Assembly (NCBI GenBank): GCA_900542235.1
Contig: UQNB01000052.1
Span: forward strand, 1-13,440
From: an uncultured Collinsella sp.
GTDB taxonomy: Bacteria; Actinomycetota; Coriobacteriia; Coriobacteriales; Coriobacteriaceae
Length of the DNA stretch: 13,440 nucleotides
Reading direction: 5' to 3'
Shown here: piece by piece, positions 6,165 through 13,393 of the stretch
How positions within the stretch are numbered: position 1 is the stretch's first letter
Layout of the letters: the number at the start of each line of letters is the position of its first letter
Translations under genes and position numbers: made by a program
Notes under the pieces: model-generated
What the model was told of the DNA's origin: nothing
The model's database searches: none
What the model saw: only the letters and a program-made list of their open reading frames with translations

Positions 6165-6899
6165 ATGTCCGAGGGATGGAACATCTTGGTGGTTGATGAC
6201 GAGCCTCCTATTAGGGCTGAGCTACGTTATCTGCTGGAAAAGGATGCACGTGTGGGACAGATTGCCGAGGCGGGCAATGTCACCGAGGCCGTGGAGTCGA
6301 TTCTGTCGAACAAGCCCGACGTGCTGTTTTTGGATATCACGATGCCCGGCCGCTCGGGAATCGAGCTTGCCGAGACGCTGCAGAACCTAAAGACGCCGCC
6401 GGTCGTGGTGTTTGTGACGGCATTTGCCGAGTATGCGGCCGATGCCTACAACCTCGATGCTGTCGATTACGTCGTCAAACCGGTCGAGGATGCCCGCTTG
6501 TCAAAGGCGCTCGACAAGATTGAGACTGCCCTGGGCGCTCGCCGTGTCGTCCATGCTCCGCACCAGCCTTTGCGCCTGACGGTGGATCGCGGGGGCAAAA
6601 AGGTGTTCATTCCCGTGGCGGATGTCTGCTACTTTGAGGCGCGCGCCGATTTTTGCAACGCCGTCTGCGCCGAGGGAACGTACCTGATCAATGAGTCGAT
6701 CTCTTCGCTCGAGCGTCGCTTGGGCTCCGAGGGCTTTATTCGCGTTCATCGCAGCTATCTGGTCAATTTGGAAGACGTGCACAATGTTGAGATTGGCTCC
6801 ACGGGCCTGATGGAGCTCAGGCTCGACCGCGTGAGCTCGACGGTGCCGGTGTCCCGTCGTCGTGCCGCCGAGGTCAAGTCGCACCTGGGGCTTGCGTAA
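6165..6899 (+). CDS. LytTR-family response regulator 1
   Basis: 244 aa. The receiver domain (6-122) has acidic residues Asp11 and Asp12, phosphoacceptor Asp57 (LFLDITMPG), Thr85 and Lys105 (VKPVED). The LytTR DNA-binding domain (about 136-241) contains KKVFIPVADV, FIRVHRSYLVNL (191-202) and the closing VPVSRRR. It is a dimeric transcription regulator, activated by phosphorylation from kinase 1 encoded 40 nt upstream. The ATG at 6165 follows GAGGGG (6151-6156) at 8 nt. Targets are not shown; candidates are the permease-amidohydrolase unit or its own promoter. It is a clear paralog of the regulator at 12069-12785. Confidence 0.9.
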   Translation: MSEGWNILVVDDEPPIRAELRYLLEKDARVGQIAEAGNVTEAVESILSNKPDVLFLDITMPGRSGIELAETLQNLKTPPVVVFVTAFAEYAADAYNLDAVDYVVKPVEDARLSKALDKIETALGARRVVHAPHQPLRLTVDRGGKKVFIPVADVCYFEARADFCNAVCAEGTYLINESISSLERRLGSEGFIRVHRSYLVNLEDVHNVEIGSTGLMELRLDRVSSTVPVSRRRAAEVKSHLGLA

Positions 6900-6931
6900 G
6901 AGGCTTGCGTGCCGTCGTTTACCATCGCAGG

Positions 6932-6959
6932 TTTGGTATGGGCGCGCGGTGGGCATAAT
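6932..6959 (+). promoter_or_regulatory. Candidate promoter of the phospholipase-like gene
   Basis: CATAAT (6954-6959, 5 of 6 to the consensus -10) lies 15-16 nt after TTGGTA/TTTGGT (6932-6938), a weak -35. The start codon is 32 nt downstream. The spacing is slightly short. It would let the gene be expressed independently of the two-component pair. Confidence 0.4.
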
Positions 6960-6991
6960 GGGTGGCATCGAATGAAATCGAAAGGATCATT

Positions 6992-7936
6992 ATGCCCGCG
7001 CTTATCACCCATCATCTGTTTGGCGAGGAAAGCATCGACCGTCTTCCGCAGGGCGTCATCACGTCCGATGAAGAGCGCATTGCCTTTATCTTGGGCAACC
7101 AAGGCCCCGACCCGTTTTTCTTTCACATTCTGACACCGCGTGTTTCCGACTGTACGCTGCTGGCGCAGGTCATGCATCGCTCGCGCATGTCTCGCCAGTT
7201 CGCGTGCCTGCGCGACGGCGTGTCGCATCTGCTGCCGCGCGACGCCAGCTTGGGTCGCGCCTTTGCGCTGGGCCTGCTGTCTCATTACGTGCTCGACCGC
7301 AACGCCCATCCCTTTGTCTATGAGCAGCAGTTTGGCATCGTGGAGTCCGATTCAGAGCTTGAGGATTCGAGCAGTCAGGTCCATGCCGTGATCGAGAGCG
7401 ACCTGGATGTACTGATGCTGCAGCTTAAGCGCGATGGGGCAACGGTCGAGGATTATCCGCCGGCGGGCGAGATCGTCACGACCGACCGCATCAATCGTGT
7501 TGCCGGCGTGCTGATGAGCTATGTTGCCGGGCGCGTGTACGGCATTGACATTCCGGCGGGGGAGTACGGTGCTGCCGTTGCCAATATGCAGCGACTTTAC
7601 CGTGCGATTGAGCCGGCCGGCTCCGTAAAGACGCGCGCGATCTCGCTGGTTGAGGGCTTGGTGCACGACTACTCGCTGCTCGACGGCCTTGCCCATCGCG
7701 TGACGACCGAGCCGCCCGAGCGCACTGGCAATCTGGGTCATCTGGCGTGGAAGAATCCCTTTACCGATGAAGTCTCGAACGAGAGTTTCCCCGAGGTCTT
7801 TGACCGCGCGCTGGTCGATTACGAGTGCACGGTCGCGCGTTTTATCGAGACCGGTGACATGGAGGCCGTGACCAGTCACGTCAACTACAGCGGTCGCGTG
7901 CTCGATGCCGATGAGGAGTTCGACCGCGAGGAATAG
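6992..7936 (+). CDS. Zinc-dependent phospholipase C-like protein
   Basis: 314 aa. The pattern of spaced His/Asp residues fits the zinc-dependent phospholipase C family (Zn_dep_PLPC): His7-His8 near the N-terminus, NQGPDPFFFH (Asp40, His45), LLSHYVLDRNAHPF (His98, Asp102, His106) and HAVIESDLD (His131, Glu135). No signal peptide or membrane segment is visible, so unlike secreted clostridial toxins it is probably cytoplasmic. True phospholipase activity is unproven; many bacterial members are uncharacterised. The ATG at 6992 is chosen because AAAGGAT (6981-6987) lies just before it; the upstream in-frame GTG at 6962 has no ribosome site and overlaps the candidate promoter. The neighbouring kinase-regulator and transporter genes give no firm functional link. 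Confidence 0.75.
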   Translation: MPALITHHLFGEESIDRLPQGVITSDEERIAFILGNQGPDPFFFHILTPRVSDCTLLAQVMHRSRMSRQFACLRDGVSHLLPRDASLGRAFALGLLSHYVLDRNAHPFVYEQQFGIVESDSELEDSSSQVHAVIESDLDVLMLQLKRDGATVEDYPPAGEIVTTDRINRVAGVLMSYVAGRVYGIDIPAGEYGAAVANMQRLYRAIEPAGSVKTRAISLVEGLVHDYSLLDGLAHRVTTEPPERTGNLGHLAWKNPFTDEVSNESFPEVFDRALVDYECTVARFIETGDMEAVTSHVNYSGRVLDADEEFDREE

Positions 7937-8037
7937 GGCCCATGCGTGCCCCTTTGCCGAATCCTTACCGGCGGTTCTGGACAATTGGGGTACGATGAAC
8001 TAACTGCATATCGGGCGAATACGAAGGGTCCCTGTCC

Positions 8038-9297
8038 ATGAAATACACCAAGCTCGAGCGTAACTGGGTTATGTACGATGTGGGCAATTCGGCCCTCGTG
8101 CTGCTCAATACCTCGGTGGTGCCCATCTACTTTAACGCCATCAATACCGGTGCTTCCTCGGCAGACCTGGTGGTCGCTTGGGGCAACGCGCAGACGATTG
8201 CCTCGCTGGTCATTGCCATGCTCATGCCCATTCTGGGCGCGCTTGCCGACTACGCCGGCAACAAGATCAAGTTCTTCTTGGGCTTCTTCCTCACGGGCCT
8301 GGTGCTTTGCCTGGCGCAGGCTATCCCAATGTCCGCCATGGCATTTTTGACCGTGTACGTGCTGTGCACCATCGGCCTTAACTCTTCTATGACGTTCTAC
8401 GACGCCATGCTGCCCGACATTACCACCGACGAGCGCATGGACGCCGTGTCCAGCTCGGGCTATGCCTGGGGCTACATCGGTTCCACCGTGCCGTTCGTCA
8501 TCTGCCTGGCGCTCATCATGGGTGGCCCCGCTCTTGGCGTCCCCACCATGCTGGCAACGCGTCTGTCGTTTATCATCACTGGTGCCTGGTGGCTCATCTT
8601 TACCCTGCCGCTCATTCGCACCTATAAGCAAAAGTACGGTCGCGAGCGCGGTCCCGAGGACACTATCGGCCACATCGTGGGCGGCGTGTTCTCCGAGGTC
8701 GGACACACCATGCGCGAGATCGCCCACAACAAGACCGTGCTGGTCTACATGATCGCGTTCTTCTTCTATATCGACGGTGTGCACACGGTCATTTCCATGG
8801 CAACCAGCTACGGATCGGCCTTGGGCATCGATTCGACCCAGTTGGTCCTGGCGCTGCTCGTCACGCAGTTCGTGGCCTTTCCGTCCGCCATCATCTACGG
8901 CAAGCTCGCCGGCCGCGTGGGCACGCTCAACATGATCTTGGTGGCAGTCGCCGCCTATATGGGCATTGTGCTGTTCGCCGCGTTCTTCCTAAAGACCGCC
9001 TTTGAGTTTTGGGTGCTTGCCATTATGGTCGGCCTGTTCCAGGGCGGCGTGCAGGCGCTCAGCCGCAGCTACTTTGGCCGCATTATTCCCAAGGAAAAGT
9101 CCAACGAGTACTACGGCTTCTTTGACATCTTTGGCCGCTATGCAAGCGTTATGGGCACCTTCCTGGTGTCGATCGTCACCTCGCTGACCGGCAACCCGTC
9201 GCTGGGCGTCCTTTCCATTGGTGTGCTGCTGGTCGTTGGCTTTATGCTGCTGGTCCGCCTGTCCCGCATGACTCGGGCGGCAGAGCATGCCGCATAG
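8038..9297 (+). CDS. UMF1-family MFS transporter
   Basis: 419 aa with about 12 hydrophobic segments. It carries marks of the UMF1 (Atg22-like) branch of the major facilitator superfamily: WVMYDVGNSA near the N-terminus (10-19), AWGYIGS (143-149), YIDGVHT (244-250) and QALSRSYFGRIIPKEKSNEY (339-358). The yeast relative exports amino acids from the vacuole; bacterial substrates are mostly unknown, and direction of transport cannot be read here. The ATG at 8038 follows GAAGGG (8023-8028) at 9 nt. The gap after the phospholipase-like gene is 101 nt with no clear terminator, so read-through is possible. No DNA-binding or sensor domain is fused to it. Confidence 0.85.
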   Translation: MKYTKLERNWVMYDVGNSALVLLNTSVVPIYFNAINTGASSADLVVAWGNAQTIASLVIAMLMPILGALADYAGNKIKFFLGFFLTGLVLCLAQAIPMSAMAFLTVYVLCTIGLNSSMTFYDAMLPDITTDERMDAVSSSGYAWGYIGSTVPFVICLALIMGGPALGVPTMLATRLSFIITGAWWLIFTLPLIRTYKQKYGRERGPEDTIGHIVGGVFSEVGHTMREIAHNKTVLVYMIAFFFYIDGVHTVISMATSYGSALGIDSTQLVLALLVTQFVAFPSAIIYGKLAGRVGTLNMILVAVAAYMGIVLFAAFFLKTAFEFWVLAIMVGLFQGGVQALSRSYFGRIIPKEKSNEYYGFFDIFGRYASVMGTFLVSIVTSLTGNPSLGVLSIGVLLVVGFMLLVRLSRMTRAAEHAA

Positions 9298-9389
9298 GAG
9301 TGAGCGGCTATTGTGCCTGTCCACGGTACTCTTTTGGGGTTATCCGCAATAAACATTCTGACTTTCGAACAATGATTAGCCCAAGTGGG

Positions 9390-9395
9390 TATGAT
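9390..9395 (+). promoter_or_regulatory. Candidate -10 box before the glycosyltransferase
   Basis: TATGAT matches the -10 consensus at 5 of 6 positions. Upstream, TTCGAACA (9364-9371) contains only a weak -35 (CGAACA, 18-nt spacing). Transcription would start near 9402, about 10 nt before the terminator stem. Confidence 0.35.
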
Positions 9396-9411
9396 GGAGT
9401 CAGCTAGGTCG

Positions 9412-9447
9412 CGGGGCGTCGCCTGTGTTTGGCGGCGTCCCGTTTTT
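9412..9447 (+). terminator. Strong intrinsic terminator in the leader of the glycosyltransferase
   Basis: CGGGGCGTCGCC (9412-9423) pairs with GGCGGCGTCCCG (9431-9442) over 12 bp including two G-U pairs, with a 7-nt loop, followed by TTTTT (9443-9447). It ends the transporter transcript. Because a promoter-like TATGAT lies just upstream and the glycosyltransferase ribosome site begins 8 nt after the T-tract, it could also be an attenuator. Confidence 0.75.
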
Positions 9448-9468
9448 GTGTTGCAGGGAGGGTAAGGC

Positions 9469-10656
9469 ATGAACGCCACGGTCGTGATTCCAACGTATTG
9501 GGCGGGCGATGACGCTCGCGCAAACGCTCCTGGCACCTATGACCATTCGACACGACTCAACGCCGACAATCCCGAACTCGACCGCTGCCTGGCCTCGCTT
9601 GAGCAGGTACGTGACATCCCGCGCATCATCCTTTTGGTGGTCTGTCCCGTTTCTGCCACAGCCGATGTGTCGCTGCGCGTGCACGAGATTGTCGACGCGC
9701 ATCCCACGCTCAAGGTCACCGTTGTCACCAACACCCAGGCCTCGCGCATCGCAGACCGGGTTGCTCAGATCGCACCCAAGGGTTCGGGCGAGTGCGTGAG
9801 TCTGCGAGGCTACGGCGCCATCCGCAACATGGGGCTAGCCTGTGCCGCTGTGCTGGGGCATGACGCGGTTATCTTTTTGGATGACGATGAGACTGTCATC
9901 GACGCCGACTTTATGAAGCGCGCGACCTATGCGCTGGGCCAGCAGACGCGTCAGGGCCTGCCGATTTTAGTCAAGAGCGGTTACTTTTACGATCGCGACG
10001 GATCCCCGCTGGCGCCCACGGACAAGGCGGGCATCTGCCATCGTTGGTGGACCAAGCGCATCGAGTTCAACCGTTGGATGAAAAAGGCGCTCTCGGGCAC
10101 CCGCATCTCGCGCTCCAACTACGTGTGCGGCGGCCTGATGGCCCTGCACGCCCGCGCCTTTACGCGTGTGGCCTTTGACCCGTTTATCACCCGCGGCGAG
10201 GACTTGGATTACCTCTTTAACATGCGCATGTTTGGCTACGACGTGTGGTTCGATAACGAGTGGACCGTGCGCCATCTGCCTCCGGAGTCCGAAAAGCGCT
10301 CACCGCGCTTTATGCAGGATGTCTACCGTTGGTACTACGAACGGGCCAAGTTGACATTCGCCGCGCATCAAAAGGAGCTCATTCCCGTTACGGCAGCATC
10401 GCTCATGCCCTACCCGGGCCCGTGGATTTCGCGCGAGCTCGACGACCGCGTGCGCAAGACCGCTATGGTCCGCAGCGTGTTTACCCGCGAGCATGAGGGC
10501 TACCTGCGCATCTGGCGCCATGGTATCGACGAGGCAAAAGCCTATGCGCGCCAAAACGCTGCAAGCTACCTGCGTTTCCAGAGTTTTTGGCCCAAGATCA
10601 TGGACGGGCTTTGGCGTGACGCACAACTGATCAGTATCCTGGAGGGGGCCGAATGA
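9469..10656 (+). CDS. Family 2-type glycosyltransferase
   Basis: 395 aa, no membrane segment, so a soluble or peripheral cytoplasmic enzyme. The GT-A fold marks are VVIPTYW at the N-terminus (5-11), the metal/nucleotide-sugar motif FLDDDE (136-141), a GGLMALHARAF acceptor segment (221-231) and RGEDLDYLF (242-250), which supplies the conserved ED. The C-terminal 120 residues are basic and aromatic. It should transfer a sugar from a nucleotide-sugar donor; donor and acceptor are unknown. The ATG at 9469 follows AGGGAGGG (9455-9462) at 6 nt. Its stop overlaps the start of kinase 2 in ATGA (10653-10656), so the two are translationally coupled and share an operon with regulator 2. Confidence 0.8.
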   Translation: MNATVVIPTYWAGDDARANAPGTYDHSTRLNADNPELDRCLASLEQVRDIPRIILLVVCPVSATADVSLRVHEIVDAHPTLKVTVVTNTQASRIADRVAQIAPKGSGECVSLRGYGAIRNMGLACAAVLGHDAVIFLDDDETVIDADFMKRATYALGQQTRQGLPILVKSGYFYDRDGSPLAPTDKAGICHRWWTKRIEFNRWMKKALSGTRISRSNYVCGGLMALHARAFTRVAFDPFITRGEDLDYLFNMRMFGYDVWFDNEWTVRHLPPESEKRSPRFMQDVYRWYYERAKLTFAAHQKELIPVTAASLMPYPGPWISRELDDRVRKTAMVRSVFTREHEGYLRIWRHGIDEAKAYARQNAASYLRFQSFWPKIMDGLWRDAQLISILEGAE

Positions 10657-11996
10657 TCGACCGCCGCGCCCAGCGCGATAGTTCAATATCAATCTTTCGC
10701 ATCATTGCCGTTGCCTGCGCCATTTGCGTGCTGGTGTACTTTATTTTTGCCCTGGCGACTGGAATCGAGCCGATCGCGACCGTGGTCGCCTGCGCACTGC
10801 TGTGCATCTTTCTGTGCATCTTTATCTTTTTGACGCTCAATCCCGATTCGGTGCGCTCCCAGTACACCGAGGAGACGCTCTCGGTGGCCTCGGCCATGCT
10901 CGAGGACATTAAGGGCGGTCTGACGCAGGAGTCGGCGCGTTTGGTGTGCCAGCGCATTTTGCCCGAGACGCGCGCCATGACGGTGGCCATCACCGATGAG
11001 GACAACGTGCTTGCCTGCGCGGGCGAGTTTGAGGAAAAACTACTGCCAGATTCTCCCATCCACACGCTTGCCACACGCTACGTTATCGAACATGGCATCG
11101 TGCAGTCGTTCAACCGTATGGTGGATGTCGTGGGCTCGGACGGCTCGCACAACCAAGTCCCCGCCGGCATTATCGCCCCCATCAAGGTGGGCGATCGTAC
11201 CGTCGGCACGCTCAAGTTCTACTACAAGACCCCGCGCGCCGTCGACCGTACCCAGTACGCGCTTGCCTCGGGCTTTGCCGAGATTTTGTCCACGCAGCTC
11301 GCCATCCACGAGCTCGAGGTGCAAAAGGAACTCACAGCGCGCGCCGAGGTGCGTGCGCTGCAGGCGCAGATTAACCCGCACTTCCTGTTCAACACGCTGA
11401 ACACCATTGCATCGTTTACGCGCACCGACCCGCTGAGGGCCCGCGAACTGCTTCGTGAGTTCTCATCGTTCTATCGCGCCACGCTCGACAACTCGGGATC
11501 GCTTATTCCGGTCTCGCGCGAGGTCGCACAGACCAAGCGCTACCTTACCTTTGAGAAGGCCCGCTTTGGCGAGGACCGCGTGCTTGCGACGTTCGATGTG
11601 TCCGAGGATGTGGAAGATACGCTGGTGCCGGCGTTCGTGATCCAGCCGATTGTCGAGAACGCTGTGCGTCATGGTATGGGCGATGACGACGCCCTGAGGA
11701 TCGACGTGACCGTTCACCAAGACGGCGAGGATGCAATCTTGATTGCCGTGGCCGATAATGGCGTGGGCATGGATGAGGGTACCGCCGCCAGACTGTTTGA
11801 CGAGCGCTCTGCCCGTCCCGACGCCAGCTCTCCCCAGGGTGGCGGCGCCGGTGTGGCCATGCACAATATTTCGGAGCGCATCCATCGCTTTTTTGGGCCG
11901 CACTCCTATACGCGTGTCGAATCGGCGCCGGGCAAGGGCACCAAAGTGCTTCTTCATCTTGATTTGTCAGAGAGCATCTTTGACATTCAAGAGTAA
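10653..11996 (+). CDS. LytS-type sensor histidine kinase 2 (2-TM plus GAF)
   Basis: 447 aa. Two membrane helices (15-36 and 41-62), a GAF-like domain (about 74-205, with AGIIAPIKVGDRTVGTLKFY), then the His_kinase domain with phosphoacceptor His243 in NPHFLFNT and an ATPase part with VENAVRH (Asn336), ADNGVGM (367-373) and GGAGVAM (397-403). The layout is the same as kinase 1, and the linker ALASGFAE-ILSTQLA and ALQAQINPHFLFNT are nearly shared, so the two are paralogs. GGAGGGGG (10641-10648) inside the end of the glycosyltransferase gene serves as ribosome site; start and stop overlap by 4 nt. It should phosphorylate regulator 2. With a very short external loop, the signal is probably sensed in the membrane or by the GAF domain; its identity is unknown. 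Confidence 0.85.
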   Translation: MIDRRAQRDSSISIFRIIAVACAICVLVYFIFALATGIEPIATVVACALLCIFLCIFIFLTLNPDSVRSQYTEETLSVASAMLEDIKGGLTQESARLVCQRILPETRAMTVAITDEDNVLACAGEFEEKLLPDSPIHTLATRYVIEHGIVQSFNRMVDVVGSDGSHNQVPAGIIAPIKVGDRTVGTLKFYYKTPRAVDRTQYALASGFAEILSTQLAIHELEVQKELTARAEVRALQAQINPHFLFNTLNTIASFTRTDPLRARELLREFSSFYRATLDNSGSLIPVSREVAQTKRYLTFEKARFGEDRVLATFDVSEDVEDTLVPAFVIQPIVENAVRHGMGDDDALRIDVTVHQDGEDAILIAVADNGVGMDEGTAARLFDERSARPDASSPQGGGAGVAMHNISERIHRFFGPHSYTRVESAPGKGTKVLLHLDLSESIFDIQE

Positions 11997-12004
11997 AATA
12001 AAAG

Positions 12005-12044
12005 ACTACGGGCCCAACGTCATGCGACGGATGCCCGGCGTAGT
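12005..12044 (+). promoter_or_regulatory. Interrupted hairpin between kinase 2 and regulator 2
   Basis: ACTAC/GTAGT, GGGC/GCCC and CGTC/GACG nest around ATGC, with small bulges (12005-12044). It fills most of the gap before regulator 2. No T-tract follows. It might adjust translation or mRNA processing, but the pairing is interrupted and could be chance. Confidence 0.3.
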
Positions 12045-12068
12045 TAGTTGACGAAAGGTTTTATCCCT

Positions 12069-12785
12069 ATGCTGCGTGCGATGATTGTGGATGATGAGGC
12101 GCCGGCTCGCTCGGAGCTTCGCTTCTTGCTCGAGCAAACGGGCAAGATCGGCACGATCACGGAGGCGTCGAGCGTCCGCTCCGCCATCGAGATGCTTATG
12201 GAAAGTCGCGTGGATGTCGTGTTTCTCGATATCTCGATGCCCGGTGCCTCGGGCCTGCAACTTGCCGAGGCGCTGCATAAGCTCAAAAATCCGCCGGCGA
12301 TCGTATTTGTGACTGCGTATAGCGACCATGCGGTCGAGGCATTCGACGTGGATGCCGTCGATTATCTGATGAAGCCGGTCGAGGAAGCTCGCTTGGATCG
12401 CGCGATCGAGAAAGTCATGCAACGCGCCAAGCCGGTTACGGACAGCAAGGTGACCATCGAGCGTATCCCGGTGGAAAAGGGCGGCCGCAAGGTGCTCATT
12501 CCCGTGGACGACATTCGCTTTATCATGGCAAAGGACGATTACTCCTGCATCTATACCGTCGATGATCGCTTTTTGTCGACGACCTCGCTGGCGCAGTTTG
12601 AGGCCAAGCTCTGCGACTTTGGCTTCTTCCGTGTTCACCGCCGCTATATCGTCAACCTAGCGTGCGTCACGGACGTTGAGACGGTGCCCTCGGGTGCCAT
12701 CCAGCTGGGCATTACGGGCGTCGACGAACGCGTGCCGGTTTCGCGCCGCCGCGTCGTGCCGCTCAAGAAGGCTCTGAGTCTCTAG
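12069..12785 (+). CDS. LytTR-family response regulator 2
   Basis: 238 aa. The receiver domain (3-118) has Asp8 and Asp9, phosphoacceptor Asp54 (VFLDISMPG), Thr82 and Lys102 (MKPVEE). The LytTR domain (about 128-236) contains RKVLIPVDDI, FFRVHRRYIVNL (186-197) and VPVSRRR. It is the predicted partner of kinase 2 and the last gene of the glycosyltransferase operon. The ATG at 12069 is chosen because MLRAMIVDDE is a usual receiver start and GAAAGG (12053-12058) lies 10 nt upstream; a TTG at 12048 in frame has no better site. It is similar to regulator 1 over both domains (shared DAVDY-x-x-KPVE-x-ARL), so cross-talk is conceivable. Targets are not known. Confidence 0.9.
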   Translation: MLRAMIVDDEAPARSELRFLLEQTGKIGTITEASSVRSAIEMLMESRVDVVFLDISMPGASGLQLAEALHKLKNPPAIVFVTAYSDHAVEAFDVDAVDYLMKPVEEARLDRAIEKVMQRAKPVTDSKVTIERIPVEKGGRKVLIPVDDIRFIMAKDDYSCIYTVDDRFLSTTSLAQFEAKLCDFGFFRVHRRYIVNLACVTDVETVPSGAIQLGITGVDERVPVSRRRVVPLKKALSL

Positions 12786-12791
12786 CACACT

Positions 12792-12842
12792 GGCCCCGCA
12801 GCCCTGTAGACCCATCGTCTGCGGGGCCGTGGGGCCTTTTTT
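12792..12842 (+). terminator. Terminator of the glycosyltransferase-LytSR operon
   Basis: GGCCCCGCAG (12792-12801) pairs with CTGCGGGGCC (12819-12828) over 10 perfect pairs. A second GGGGCC (12831-12836) directly precedes TTTTTT (12837-12842) and could replace part of the right arm. The stem core is identical to the terminator at 56-83. Confidence 0.8.
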
Positions 12843-12883
12843 GTATGTATCTGCCGAATCGTTTTTTTTGCGGAAGGGATCCC

Positions 12884-13351
12884 ATGAACAGTGCAAGCGC
12901 CAAGCGTATCGACATCATCTCGGACACCCACGGCTATTTATCGCCTGCGCTCTTGGATGAGCTTGAGGGCGCAGATCTGATCATCCACGCCGGCGACCTC
13001 ACGTCAGAGATGGACTACGAGCACCTATGCACCATCGCCCCCGTGCGGGCCGTCTTGGGCAACAACGATTACTACCGCGACTACGGCCCCGATGTAGACC
13101 GTCTTGCGCTCTTTACCTACGAAGGCCTCAAATTCGCCGTAGCCCATTACCGCGAAGACCTTCCGGTGGGATCCGTAGACGTAGCCATCAACGGCCACAC
13201 CCACGTAACCAAAGAAGCCCAAGTGGGCCGCTGCTTAGTCCTCAACCCGGGCAGCGCCAGCTACCCCAGAGGCACCCGAGGCCCCACCATGGCCAGAATG
13301 CTCGTCAAAGACGGCAAGATACTGACCACTAAGTTTATTGACTTGGACTAA
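12884..13351 (+). CDS. YfcE/MJ0936-type metallophosphoesterase
   Basis: 155 aa, the normal length for the small single-domain family. Motifs in order: ISDTHG (Asp14, His16), HAGDLT (Asp38), LGNND (Asn60, Asp62), FAVAHYRE (His88), NGHTHV (His105, His107) and LNPGSASYPRG. These form the two-metal site of phosphodiesterases that act on small phosphodiesters; the natural substrate is unknown. The family usually has HGH where this protein has HYR (88-90), so one expected Gly-His is absent. The ATG at 12884 follows GGAAGGG (12872-12878) at 5 nt; an in-frame ATG at 12845 sits against the preceding terminator T-tract and lacks a ribosome site. Codon use differs from the neighbours: AGA, CGA, GTA, TTA and AAA are frequent. 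It is a single-gene unit flanked by terminators. Confidence 0.85.
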   Translation: MNSASAKRIDIISDTHGYLSPALLDELEGADLIIHAGDLTSEMDYEHLCTIAPVRAVLGNNDYYRDYGPDVDRLALFTYEGLKFAVAHYREDLPVGSVDVAINGHTHVTKEAQVGRCLVLNPGSASYPRGTRGPTMARMLVKDGKILTTKFIDLD

Positions 13352-13358
13352 CCGCAAC

Positions 13359-13393
13359 AAAAACGGGGGATGCACAATGCATCTCCCGTTTTT
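13359..13393. terminator. Bidirectional terminator after the phosphoesterase
   Basis: AAAAACGGGGGATGC (13359-13373) pairs with GCATCTCCCGTTTTT (13379-13393), a 15-bp stem with one G-U and a 5-nt loop. The A-tract on one side and T-tract on the other allow it to stop transcription from both strands, which suggests a convergent gene may lie beyond the window. Nothing else was seen in 13394-13440. Confidence 0.8.

Noticed and set aside
4745..6184. 479-residue frame on the minus strand over kinase 1
   Set aside because: Antisense to a gene with intact kinase motifs; the translated protein shows no domain.
6962..6991. Earlier GTG start for the phospholipase-like gene
   Set aside because: No ribosome site before it, and it would overlap the candidate promoter; ATG 6992 has AAAGGAT at the right distance.
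9298..9468. LytTR box pairs before the glycosyltransferase
   Set aside because: GTT-centred matches exist on the minus strand but with mismatches and wrong spacing.
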